DNA of 64,000 bases. Source: Alopecurus myosuroides. Lineage: Eukaryota; Streptophyta; Magnoliopsida; Poales; Poaceae. Positions 1 to 12,090 of this stretch are shown here, piece after piece (positions within the stretch are counted from its first letter, which is position 1; every line of letters starts with the position of its first letter). The stretch lies in NCBI GenBank assembly GCA_028641055.1, contig CM054057.1, positions 331,048,482 to 331,112,481 of the forward strand, given 5' to 3'. The notes under the pieces were generated by a model. It saw only the letters and a program-made list of their open reading frames with translations, was not told the DNA's origin and did not search any database. Both the position numbers and the translations under genes were made by a program.

Positions 1-798
1 ATGCCCAGCCCCAAAATTGGTTACTATTAAATTCTCTTCACTCTTTTTGTCCCTGATTTATTAGTCAAAACATAATTATGTAAACAAACGAGAAGAGGGA
101 TGATCTACTACACCAGTAGAGTCCTTCAATGGGATCCGCTCTTGTAAGGTCTAGTTGGCTTGTGATGTACTATATTTTCTATTCACCATTCGTTGACATA
201 AGTATACACCTCTCTAAAAAATGTTTTAAATACCTCTGTTTATAAACTAAAATTTCTAACACATGAGTTAATCCCTGCTTCCCTCTACGAAGGGCCTTTC
301 TTTTACTTTTATGTTGAGTCTCAATCTTCTAACTTTATGCACAATTAAGAGAGCTTAGTTGTCATTCTGAGTTTAATGTGCATTAGTCCAAAAGATTATT
401 ATTGATTGATCCATGATATGTTATTACTTGCTCTTAAATTATTCGTTTCTAGTCATCCACTTGAACTTTGAAGGTGTCATGGCATTTATGTTTTGCCCCA
501 CTTTTGAGGACAAGCGAAATACCCTTTTGCTATGTTTTCTTTATGCTTGAAACAAACGTATAACTTTCAAGTGCATTATTATCCATGATATTTTATTTGT
601 GTTACTTTTCATGATACAACATGGTTGATAAGTTTCAATGTTAGATCTATCATGTCTGTGTTTAAAGTACTTTGATCTCAGCTTGCATTGCTTTTACATA
701 ACGTTGATCAAGATTGTGTTGGCTGCATATCACCTCAAAAATTATTTTGTTATCATTTACCTACTCGAGGACGAGCACGAGTTAAGCTTGGGGATGGT
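1..798 (+). mobile_element. 3' internal end of an Athila-like LTR retrotransposon
   Basis: This stretch is homologous, with scattered differences, to 40278-41028 inside element A. Both share the start CCCAGCCCCAAA, the CTACTCGAGGACGAG block and a closing purine-rich AAGCTTGGGGATG tract (784-796), the polypurine tract used to prime plus-strand DNA. The tract lies directly before an LTR starting TGATACG at 799, which fixes the + orientation. No long coding frame is visible, so it is the non-coding 3' spacer; the rest of the element lies left of the window. Family assignment rests on similarity to element A, whose primer site is Athila-type. Confidence 0.8.
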
Positions 799-2184
799 TG
801 ATACGTCTCAAACGTATCTATAATTTTTGATGCACCATGCTTGTTTTCTATCCAATACCTTTATGTTTTCACATGTTCTCCTTCATTTTCCGGATGTTTT
901 CTGGACTAACCTATCGACAAGATGCCATGGAGTCAGTTCCTGTTTTCTGTTTTTTTTTGTTTAAAAAAAGTTGTTCTGGAAATATTCTCAGAATTGGACG
1001 GAAAAAAATCCCATGACCTTAGAATTCTGTCACGTACATGGAGTTCGGAGGAGACCCAGAGGGGGGCTCTGAGGTGGCCACACCACCTGGTGGTGTGCCC
1101 CCCTCTGGTCGCGCCACCACATGGTGTGGGCCCCTCGGGAGCCCACCGACATCGCCCTTTTGCCTATTTATTTCCCCCAAGGCATAAACCCTAAGATATC
1201 TAGCCTCCATCCATGAAAAGTTTCGTAGCTCCGCCGCCATCGCCGACAAGTTTCGGGGGACATAAATCTCTCTTCCGGCGCCCTGCCGGGATGGGGAAGT
1301 GCCCCTGGAGCCATCTCCAACGAATCCACTTCCATCTTCATCGCCGTTGCTGACTCCCATGATGAGGAGGGAGTAATTCTCCCCCGGGGCGGAGGGCTCT
1401 ACCGGTAGATATGTGTTTCATCTCTCTCTCTCCCATGGTGTGATCTTTATGTGATCATGAGCTTTGTAATCTAGTTGAATAAGTAGATGTTACTCTTCAT
1501 CTATTATGTTACTCAAGTGCTTTTGTTATGAGATCTCCGTAGACACTTTGATCACGGTGTAAAGGTGACAGTGTGTGCACTGTGTGTATGATTTATGTAT
1601 TTTGTATCGGATGACCCTATGAAATTGTGGTGTTTGTCTGGAAACATCTAGGGCTCATAGTGACAATGTGAGGTTACCTAGATGGGGAATGCAACTCTAA
1701 GGAGTGCTTTTATAGCCCTACGCAATGATTGGTGTTTGTTATCCTACCGGAGAGTGGTTCGGAGTAGCATAGTGAAGAGATGATATTTATGCACGCAATT
1801 ATGTTATTATTGTTGAGAGTGTCCACTAGTGAAAGTATGATCCCTAGGCCTTGTTTCTAAGCATTGAAACACCGTTTAAAATCAGTTCTGCTACATGTTT
1901 GCTTGCTGCCATTTTTATTTAAGATTGATACTATCACTTATAATCATCCATACTACTTGTATTTCATTATCTCTTCGCTGAACTAGTGTACCTATTCAAC
2001 TGACAATTGAGACTTCTTGTATCATAATTGCAGGGTTGCTTGAGAGGGATACCTTTGACCTCTACCTCCCTGAGTTCGATAAACCTTGGATGATCCACTT
2101 AAGGGAAACTTGTTGATGTTCTACAAACCTTTGCACTTGGAGATCCAACAAATTCTACAATAATAGAAGCGTGCGTAGACATCA
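799..2184 (+). repeat. 3' LTR of Athila-like element (TGATACGTC type)
   Basis: It begins TGATACGTCTC immediately after the polypurine tract and ends ...GTAGACATCA, giving TG/CA borders and about 1386 bp. It shares blocks with element A's LTRs, such as GACTAACCTAT-GACAAGATGCCA and the GTGTGGGCCCCTCGG region. Its 3' half matches the reverse LTR at 56933-58186 better, so it is a different subfamily from A. Open frames inside it (922-1194 and 1019-1360) are chance frames. The right flank is a cut Copia LTR, so the element probably inserted there; its left target duplication is outside the window. Confidence 0.75.
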
Positions 2185-3594
2185 AGAGGCTTGGCCGCAC
2201 CCCCTCTCCTAGCCCAACTCGGATTGGACTCTCTTGTGAGAGTCCAACTCCAACTCCTCTCTCCTTTTTCTATTTTCCCTTTTTCCTTCAAATAAAATAG
2301 GAAGAACTCCGGAAGGTTCCTAGTGCCATGATTGGAGGCCCCGTGTCACACCTGTCAGCCCCACATATTGGTGTGGCCTAAGGGTGAAATCCCCCCCTCT
2401 CCGGCACTCCCCCTTCTTGGTTTTTGACCGAAATTCTTTCGTAACCCTATGAATACAATAGATAAAATCATCAGTAGTATCTACTGATGTTTAAAACATA
2501 TTTATAACATCCTAGGATATCTCATGTCCTCTATTATATCTCATATTAATTCTACTTAACACCAGCATAATTTCTCCCTTATAGTAACTTCGTCGAAACC
2601 TCTCTGATTGACACCGGACTTTTTTCTGTGACATCATATCGACATCGAACATTCCTAAAACCAATAACAACATATTAATACTCTCAATTAAATGTTGGCA
2701 CGGCTTAAGCATGTGACCCGTAAAGGCTCGATAGCACACAGAACTTACCGAACAATAACCAACATCGGGACCGTGGACGCCCATGATGGCTCCTATGTGT
2801 TCACGAAGAACGAGGGAACCTTATAAGTTAATCATTGAACTTATTCTCTTAAATTCACGATACCAACGATATCACGAGTTGAGACTATGTGATCCCGTCT
2901 GATCAAACTTCTTTGATCATAACACATATAGAACTCGTTACCGATATCGTCCTCTTTTCTCATCCATATCCCTGATTTCCTTTGTGATAAATCACACTAT
3001 GTCTGGACATACAATTGGTTGACATCGGTGATACTGAGAGGGCCTACATCATTCATATCTCTATCTTCTAGAGGAGTTAACTACTATTCTTGAACGAGCT
3101 CAGTTCCATTACACTTTCTAGATTATACCCGGACATCATTGTTATGATCCCCAGTTATGGCAAGATGTTTGATGACATCCAAATTATAACTTTCGAACAT
3201 GCGGTCACTAGATATTATCATAGTATAGAAATTATAGTCAATGACAACATTGCTAAATACATTATAATTGTTTAGTCTCTTTTAGCAAGATCATATATTT
3301 GGGTCGGTTCAGTAGTATTGTTACTCTAACAATAAATTCTTATATTTTGCTACACTTTTAATAAAGTCCATGATCAAGAAATTGTGATCATCTCACAAAC
3401 CATAATATAATCTTAGATACAAGATTAGGAGCTCTTTGTTTGTTTATGTCTTCACAGTCCCACAAAGATTTTCCTTTAAAAACTCACTTTTCAGGTGCTC
3501 TAGAGGTTGTAGCATGATGACATAAAACTTAATTTTGAACTTGGAGATAGAATAGTAACTGAATATTATTGTCTCTAGGGCATTATATCTAACA
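2185..3594 (-). repeat. Truncated Copia-type LTR (reverse)
   Basis: Read on the minus strand, it starts TGTTAGATATAATGCCCTAGAGACAATAAT, a start typical of BARE/Angela-type Copia LTRs in Triticeae, at 3594. It continues through recognisable middle LTR motifs (CGGTAACGAG-like, CCAACTCGGATTGG). The low-coordinate end has no terminal CA and stops at the Athila LTR at 2184, so the U5 end is missing. No polypurine tract follows at 3595, so this may be a solo or otherwise broken LTR. Short open frames here (2512-2784, 3090-3275, 3444-3644) have no recognisable content. Confidence 0.6.
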
Positions 3595-4566
3595 CAAACA
3601 CAAACATGTGTGGTTCTGTACCAAGTGAAGTCATATCGCCCCACTAGGGCATGTCAACCGAGTCACGACTCAGAATTTCCGCCCAAGTCAGGGGAACCGC
3701 CACCCTGCATCATAGAGTCATGACTGTGTCACTTTCCGAGGCCACTGCCTGAACGCATAATAGCTTTGGGGATTCTTCGTCTACTTCTACCTTCCCGAAA
3801 GTGAGTGGGTGTAGAGAAACATCCACACACTGAATCTCCAAGATAACTCGGCAAGAGGGAAGCAAACGAAGAAGTCGTTATCACAAACTCTAGAAAACCA
3901 GTGTTTGGGTTTTCACTCGGAGATCAATCCAGTCATGTGGAGAGAGGACGAGGAGCTCTCCGACAACGCCTCCAAAAGAATGAAAATGACGACCAAAGGG
4001 TGTTGAGTCATCGACACCAACTCTAGACTGGAGATAGACTTTCACTTGGTTCTCCTCCTCCCCCGCGGAAAAAATCTTGCAAGTCCAGAGCAAAGAGCAT
4101 CCAATCCATGGAGTTGTGCATGTCAGGCCGCACACCGCCAAAAATCAAGCACCACCAGAGATATTCCTCTATAGCACTACACGCACGAACGAACCACAAT
4201 CACAAATGCCGAGTCTAGGTCCCCAGCCACCATGACTACCCTTAATGTCATCACCCTATGCCCGAGGCCGCGACCCGATGCCCTGACCGATGCCCTGATG
4301 ACCCGCAACCAACCCATCACGACAAGGAGGGCCTCGAACCCGCGCTACCATCCTGCATCCACCACCACCAAATGTCGTCACCATGTCATGGTAGCATCCA
4401 TTGCAACATTATGGCTAGTTTTGACCTAGATCAGGGAACGCCAATGTGTGTCCGATCTAGATCTGTCCTTGCAGGTTCCACCAAGAACATATGGTTGTAG
4501 CGCCACTCGTCAAAGAACTCGGCAACATCAACACCGGCCACACCCCAAAACATAACGAGTTGCGTC
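3595..4566. other. Unclassified intergenic or repeat-derived DNA
   Basis: About 970 bp of moderately GC-rich sequence with no protein domain I can recognise. Open frames at 3890-4141 and 4232-4500 look like chance frames: low complexity, overlapping on both strands, no splice context. The right edge is the putative TIR of a hAT-like element at 4567. A CACTAGGGC string at 3642 resembles a CACTA terminus, but no matching end with a 3-bp duplication was found. Confidence 0.4.
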
Positions 4567-4729
4567 TCCGGATGGCAATGGGTACCCGGCAGCCAGTAAC
4601 CGACGGGTACCCGCATCAAATGGGGAGAGTTTTGTAAGGGAAAAAAAATCTGCGGGTCTACTTATAAGGGAAAAAACAAACCCATTGGGTCTAGCGGAGG
4701 TGGGTATAGGTGGGCCCTTCATATCATTC

Positions 4730-7700
4730 TGTAACATTCCTGTTTTGCTACAATAGGGTTGTGGTGTGTGGTGTTCATCTCATACATGCATGAAACAAAA
4801 ATTTAATCATGTTTGAACCAATTTAAATTGTGAATTTAAAGGGAATTGAGAAAAATTCCACAAATACTACTTAATGTGGGTTTCAAAATTTTGAATTGAA
4901 AAATATTTAAATTTCACCAAAGCAAAACATGGTGAGGTTGGAAATTTAGTGAGGTTTCCAAAAAGTATTTTTGCCAAATTTTCTGTTTACAAAAAGGCCC
5001 TCAAAAAAATGCTTTCTGTCGTGTTTTAAAATAGAAAAGGACCTCTGTGTAATTTTCAAAAACCTTCCAGGGTTTTTCTTGAAAAATGCATTTTTCTTTC
5101 TTCTTCTTCCTTGGACAGAAGGCAACGGCAGCTGCGTGGCCGGGCCACCTCATGCTTCCCTCCACCCCGAGGATTAAGACGTCGGGGAGACGTCTCGATC
5201 GGTCTCAGCTCCCCTCAGAACCCCTCCCCTCTCCCTCGGTTCCGCTGCCTGTGCCACGGAGAAGGAAACAGACCCGAAACCCTAGCTCCGGCCATCACCA
5301 TTGCGCCGCCGTGTCCGACCTCCTCTCGTCAAAATGGAAGCTCCGGGAGCTCTGTCGTCCTCCTTTACCTTCCCTCTACGACGCACGCACCCGGGGAGGG
5401 CCAGAGTCGCCGGAATCGACCCCATCTTCCCCGCCTCTGGGTGAAGCTCGTCACCCTTGTTTTGTCGCCGTCGAGCCATCATCGAGCTCACTGGCCAACC
5501 CGTCGCGTTCATGGTGAGATTCTGGTGTTGTGGCACCTATTTCCCCTCTCCCTTATGCTTTGGTTCACGCTGCCGCCATGCGCCTCTCCGGACGCCGCTT
5601 GAGCTCGTCGCCGGTAAGCCTCCAATGCACAATCCGGAGCGACGCCGCCTATTTTAGGTCGCCGCGGAGAGGTGAATCGAACACACCCCTTCGCGCGTGC
5701 CAATTTGGCCCGAGTCGCCCCCGGCAAGCACATATGTGCACTTCCGGCCATGGCTGACATCAGAGTGATGTCACGCCTATGTCACGTGACATCATATTCC
5801 TGTTTCTCTTATTTCCATAAATTTTTTTAAAAATGACAGAAAAATTAATTAATTCTAATAATTCAATAACTATTGTTTTATACCTCAGAAAAATAAAATA
5901 AAACATGGAAATGTTCAGAAAATTAAACTCTATCTGAATATGTCACTTTCACACATGTTTGACAAAGTGAAAAAAATGAGAATTATTTGATGTTGTTTAG
6001 TTCATTTAAAAATGGAAAAATTAAGTTTTTTATTCAATAAAATCAGAAAATTAAAAGTTATATACCAAATAACTTAAAATGATAAATGCAGCCTAGTTAT
6101 GATATTTTAAAACCCATTTGAGAAATTTAAATGGTACTCACCCGAAGTACCCCTACGGGGTCTATTTCGGGATAATTTCAGTAAAACTTCATAATTGCCA
6201 TACGAACCCTAACAACCCTATCTTCATGTTCAGGGCTTTATTTCAGTGCATTAATTTGCTCATGCATACATATTGCGCATTGCATCGATGCCATGTGTTG
6301 ATTGTTGTTCTTCTTTTTTCGGTGTTTGTTCCCCCTCGGTAGAACGTGACTCCGAAGAGAAGGCAAGCAGTTCCATCGGCGAATACTTGATCCTAACCGA
6401 CAAATCAAGCACTTATTCCAGAAGATCCCTTCTTTGGTTTTCTTATAACCAAGGCAACCATAACCTCTTATATCCTCATATATGGTTTCAAAGTGATTTG
6501 AACCTCGTACTTTGCATCCGGTTCTAAACTATTTAATGTCAGTAGATAGAGTTCTCCGATATACTGCATATCCTACATATCCTGATCCACTGCTTCTAGC
6601 AGCTATATGTTTGTTTGTGCGCGCCTCGTTAAAGCATGTGAGTCTTACTTAGCCATTCCTAGTTGTGATTTGATCCATTCGGTTGATGAATCTGGTCAAT
6701 GCGTGAATCTACTATGTTAGGTTGTTATGGTTTTAATTATCTTTGATAACCTGACTAATCACGGCATGGATGTGAGGCCACAATGGGTTATGAATCTAGG
6801 AGCGAGTTCTCGCCTTCGAGCCAAGACTGAGCGTACAGCCACAAGTGGGCCGATGAACCCCGCCTGGCTAACTAACTTGTTTAACCTTATCCATGAGCCA
6901 CGTAGTTTGAGCTTTCCAACTGCGTGTGAGTCGGAAAATGTTTTGGAGAAAATTAGGTCGTGACCGGGACAAGTGATGGACGTACACGGATCTTGATCCC
7001 GACTCACACAACAGGTGCCGTCAGGAGGTGGCCAACTCCCTGTTGACGGGGTGGCCCTGTTTGGGTTGACTCATGAATATGGTTCGACAAGGTAAATTCT
7101 GGGAATCGACCACCCTCTGCCGGCACTTCCCGGACTAGTGCCAACCCGGTGGCACGAACAGTCGGTTGGTACGTGTGGGTAAAGTTGTACACCCCCGCAG
7201 GGTTAAATCTTTTCGAAAAGCCATGTCTGCGGTTAAAGACGACTTGGTGACGGATTCTGTGATCATAGATAACTTGAACGGAATGACTAAAACTTGTTGA
7301 TAACGAATGAAGGATGCCTCCTCGGATATGCCGAGAGGGGTTATCTTGTAGCATGAGGTACCGAAACAACTTGAGCTGGAGATCTTTGAAGCACGAGGTG
7401 CTGATATGATTCGGTGGAATGAAAAGATGATGATATCAGTAGTTGAGTAGCTTTCTCATCTGTTTTCAAAATACTCCATGAGACGTGCTATTCCTTCCTC
7501 AACTTGGAAAGCAAAGATGGCTTTACGCAAAATAAGCTTCATAACCCTTTCTAAAAGAAGCAGATATATAATAGGTTAACTAAGTCTTGTTGAGTACCTC
7601 CCGTACTCAGGTTTGCTTAATTTTGGTTCAGGTGGAGTAACTCACTTCGGCGGTGTTTCAACGTGGACATCGACGAGTAGTTTGGGGTTTTCAGGTAGCA

Positions 7701-8316
7701 GCCTGGAATCTATGGGCTGGGACGTCGCCTTATGTTGCGGCCTCTTAGGCCTTTTGGTTCTTGTTGTTTAGCAACATAACTTGCCTTCCGTTGTCTGATG
7801 TAATGTTGGGTCATGTGACCTCTGTTTGTAAAGCTATACTCTAGTAACACCTGTTTAATACAACTTCCTTGTCTAGAGTACTGCTTTGTTCGGTTCTTGG
7901 TTTCGAGCTCATTGTTATACAGTTTTGGCTATGCCTGCATAGTTGTCGCAGTTGAGGGGTTGTGGAGCCGATGATCCATTTCCGAGCACGCCTGCCGATG
8001 TGATTCGGCCTGGGGCTTGGTAAACCTAGTAACCCTCGATTGTTGTTGCACTTTCTGGACACATAGCTTCTCTGTATAGCTTTGGTCCCGTTCCCTCAGT
8101 TTCATACGATTCGTGGACGCTTTGATATACATGGTTGGTTATGACTAGCATGGACACAAGGAGTAGTAGTACCGAGGTGATCCGGCCTGCGTGCCGATGA
8201 ATCCGGTCTGCCTGTCGTTGCTTGTTGTGGACGGGGCTGGTAACCCTGAAGCCCTTGTGGTTCCATGACTAGGAGCGCATAACAGTATGCATATCTCTGG
8301 GTCCAGGGTCGTGACA
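4730..8316 (+). repeat. 5' LTR of element C (3587 bp)
   Basis: It is nearly colinear with 12091-15706. It has an AT-rich first third, a GC-rich block at 5110-5760 that looks like a plant leader (AAACCCTAGCTCCGGCC), then AT-rich DNA and a long U5-like tail. Open frames on both strands (for example 5086-5602 + and 7004-7369 -) recur in the other LTR because the LTRs are copies, not because they are genes. Relative to the 3' LTR it lacks roughly 15 bp near 6134 and differs at 6790. Confidence 0.9.
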
Positions 8317-8321
8317 AGTCA

Positions 8322-8336
8322 TGGTATCAGAGCAGG
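8322..8336 (+). other. Primer binding site of element C
   Basis: TGGTATCAGAGCAGG begins five bases after the LTR terminus CA (8316). It matches the 3' end of plant initiator tRNA-Met, the usual primer for minus-strand synthesis in chromovirus-type Gypsy and many Copia elements. Confidence 0.85.
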
Positions 8337-11300
8337 ACTGCCTGTAGGAAGACCTTGTTGCTTGGTCGATGTTGAGTATAGAGTTTGTGAAAACTATTTG
8401 AAACTCCAAATGAGTTTTGAAAACCTTCTTAGGATTCTTTTTACTCCTTATTTGGTATCGCTCTAACTCTCGGTCACCTTACCTATTTTGATTTGAAAAT
8501 GTTCTAGTCATTCAAAACCTAGGTGCCTTTTTTGGCAGTGACGTCTTTTACCCAAGTTGACCTAGTGTTGAGTTTCTAGAGTCGTGTGTGTTCCATACTC
8601 CGTTACCTCTTAAACTGAGAGATTTCCTTTCCATCATAATCTCTCAGAGTTGTGTGGATTCCACATTTTTTTCCATGATTCAAAGTCCCAAATCCCGAAC
8701 CTCGTGATCTGCTGTCCATCTCGAATTTATCCCTTGTCTTTTGCTTAGATACTTCCGGAGCTACGTATGGTTTTTGAAAGATACCTCGTGATTTCTATTC
8801 GTAGTGTCCTTCAAGGCACTAAGATAGTAGTTACTCCTTCCTCTGGGTTTTTAACCCTTGGACTTGAACCGAAGGTCCCGGAATGTGCTGAATGGCGGTG
8901 GGTTGAATCATGTGGTTTTATAACCATGTGATGCTCACTCTGTCAGTACAGGATGCTGAACTTTAACCCAAGATCCGTTAGGTTGATCCTGAGAAACATG
9001 TTCTACCTCAGGATGGCTAGGTAATCTCAGCTCCAATAGCCATATGTTCTCCCTTAGAACCAAAAAGGGGTCACAACAAGAGTGGTCATCATGGCCTCCA
9101 CATCTTTCTTCTTGATTCATCTATATTTCTCTTCTTGGCATGGGTTCTACACATGAGTATTACCCTATGAAAATCAATGGGATTTTAGGAATTCTCTTGA
9201 CCATGTTCCTACCTCCAGTTGCCTATAATCTCCATCTGTTGTTTGGACATCAAGTTGCATATGCGTGTTGGATATTCCCATGCATTTGCTCTTGTTTTCC
9301 ATCAGAACATTTCACCTTGGAATGTCAGGAGAAACAAACTCCATTACCTCGTCATCTCTAGGACCAAGTCAAAGTTTTGTAATCCGCAGATTAAAGAAGT
9401 TTCATTAGCTTCTATTCTATTTTACCTTAGGGTATCACACTCTTGCATATCAAGAGGCCGTGCTGAGTTTCATGGCCTTATTGATGAAGTGATGCTCTTA
9501 CACATCCTTACCCACCTTTTCTCCCAGCTTGAATGCTAAAGAATGTTGGTTGTGCATTGATGTGTATCAGTTATTCTTAGCAATTTTTATTGCTTTAAAA
9601 AAAATCTAAGAAACATCTGTATTCTTCTTAGCACTACTCATCACCCAGCCTCTATTTGAAGTTGACTGTGTTACCAAATCCGTTCATTTCGGTGCACATT
9701 CTTGGTCAGAGAGTTAGGTTCATACCGAAGCTCTCAAGGCCATATTGAATGCTTTGAAAAGCAAGCCTCCTTTCAAACTCCAAGACATACCGGTGGTTTG
9801 TGATATTCTGGTTGTCTTTCTAGAAGTATCACCAGGTTTATCACCTGACGTGATGTCTAAATTAGGGGTAATTTAACTACTCCTTTCTCCAAGAAACCGT
9901 GCTAGATAACCTGGATTAATAGGTTGAGCTTAAATAATAACTTGGAGAGTTGAAAGACAAAAGCTCATCCTAACTTGTTCCTTTGCAATGGGATGTCTAG
10001 TTCTCATGCTGTTGAAGCAAGATAGTATCTTCGTAGTGGACATGCTATCACCCTACCTTGATTTGAGTTGGGCTATCGTCAAATCAAGCACAAATCCAAG
10101 GACTATCTTGATGGTCTTTTCACTCATGGTGTTTCGCCGGGTACACCTTCATGTCATTTAGTCTGACCAATATTTTGCCTTGTTCATGTATTATATGAAT
10201 CCCTCTTCTTGGAGTATTTTGGTAAGGGTGTTATTGAGCCCATCGATGACATTCTTATTTTATCCATGTTGTAAGAGGATCATGTTTAAAATTTGGCACT
10301 AATGTTGGAAACGTTTGAGAACCATCTTTGTGTCATCACGAAGTTTGTGTTTTTGATATTCGAAGTGACTTTCTCGGGTTCGTGTGCTTATGGTGAAAGT
10401 TGTCGTCATGGATTCGAGTATAGTTTCCTTGTTTCCTCGGGAATAATCCCAAGTCGGTCATGTATGTGTGGACTATTCTTGAGATGGTAGGTTGTTACCT
10501 CCATTTATTTGAATAAGTTTGCATCCACACCAAGTCACTGACTGATTGTTCAGGGAAAGGAAACAAGTCCAAGAACTTACTTATCTTTATAACAGTCTTC
10601 CCAACAAGGACTCCGATGAGTTTCGTTGCAGATAATCCATGTAGGTGCAGTTTTCCCTGACAAGTTGCTAATACATGAGTTCCACAATCTCGCTCATCTT
10701 CTTGAGCTTTACATCGTATTCCATACCTTGAGAATCGAGTAAATGTATCTCAATTGTAACTGGTGCAATTCCGTTGAACAAACATACCGAGTCTGAGTTA
10801 TCTTCCCACTAACCAGAGCTGAATCTCAAGTAGCAACGATTGTTGGTGTTCCTCAAGGGAATTGAATCAGGTCTGTTCAAAATCCGGCATGTTGATGTTG
10901 TGGTTGACACAACTAGCTGGAAGGCCTAATGCCATATCTCTTTGAATCCGTAAGAACAGCCACTTTCCGTGTGAATTCTTGTGTGGTTCATTCTAACAAG
11001 TTTCTCCTTCCCGTTCTTCCAACCCGAAGTTTTATATTCACTTGATGACCTATAGAAGGTTTGTCATGATCCTGCTGTCAGTATCCAGAACATCAGGAGA
11101 ACTTGGAAGTTGTTTTGTCCAATGTCTCTCTGTCAATCCTTGAACACCTTCCTTCAAGTGGAAACAAGTTCATCATGAGAACATCTCTTGGTGTTTTGTA
11201 ACCGCCATTGATCAGTTCCCTTTTTCAAGTTTTTTATACTTAGAGTTCCGTTCATCTCACACATTGTGTGAATTTGTCAGTCACTTCAACCATGGGGTCT

Positions 11301-12076
11301 TAACCATGTGGTAAACATATTGCTACGTACAATCCACAATAGGAAAGAGATTCCATATTCCTTCCGGTGTACTAATCCCCGATGGTTACCCATCTTTATG
11401 ATGTGACCAAGAATTCATTCTCTGTTATGGTACTCCAATATCTTTGTTTACCTAACTTCTGTTGTGAAGTAACATCCCGATCCCTACCAAGGATTTCAAA
11501 AAAAAAACTGTTATGGAATGGTTGAAAGTTCTTTCATCTTCTATGTCCACCCCAAAGAGTGAACATGATTCCGTATCATACCTTTATCTTGGACACATGA
11601 TTCTATCGTGTTTTTGTGTTCTCTCTCGTCTATGGATATTACTTTGTGGTATCCAAGACTATCCTTTCCATCTTGGTATTCTACTTCGAAGAAACCTTGA
11701 TGTCATAAGTTGTCCAACCTTTCTTCTCCAAAAGGATTTAATTTGCAAAGCTCATATTTCAAATCCTTTCAAGACCAATCGTCCACAAACTTGAAACCTT
11801 CTCCTATTCCATCTGTTACCTTGATGTGTTTCATGCATGTTAACTCAAAAGTTCTTTATGAACATTCCTGTCACGAGTTATCCATGAGATACTCGATATT
11901 CATGAAGATCAAATCCTAAGAGTTTTCCCTCCTACCTAAGGTGTAGCCACTGGATATCTTCGCAAGTGCTACGGATCAATCTCTTCGATAAGAGAACCGT
12001 AAGGTTCAAGAAGATCATTCAAACCGGTGTTCCTTCTTTCTTTCTCCTTCGGGAATGTCGGGACGAGATTCTTGTA
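8337..12076 (+). pseudogene. Degenerate gag-pol of element C
   Basis: No long frame survives, but relics are readable in order. Around 10050-10160 a frame reads GYRQIKHKSKDYLDGLFTHG, matching the Gypsy reverse transcriptase block that normally begins DLRSGYHQIKIR. At 10240-10280 IDDILIL matches the catalytic FIDDILIYS box with the first residue lost. Near 12045-12085 the frame FRECRDEILVRGG matches the usual C-terminal end of Tekay-type polyproteins. Many stops and frameshifts lie between. The product would have been capsid, protease, RT, RNase H and integrase; nothing intact can be made. Confidence 0.7.
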
Positions 12077-12090
12077 AGGGGGGGTAGATT
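12077..12090 (+). other. Polypurine tract of element C
   Basis: AAGGGGGGGTAGA sits directly before the 3' LTR start TGTAACAT at 12091. Position and purine run fit a plus-strand priming site. Confidence 0.75.

Noticed and set aside
7004..7369. 121-codon minus-strand frame conserved at 7004-7369 and 14395-14760
   Set aside because: The two places are the same position in the two LTRs of element C, so conservation follows from LTR duplication. No domain or start context supports a gene.
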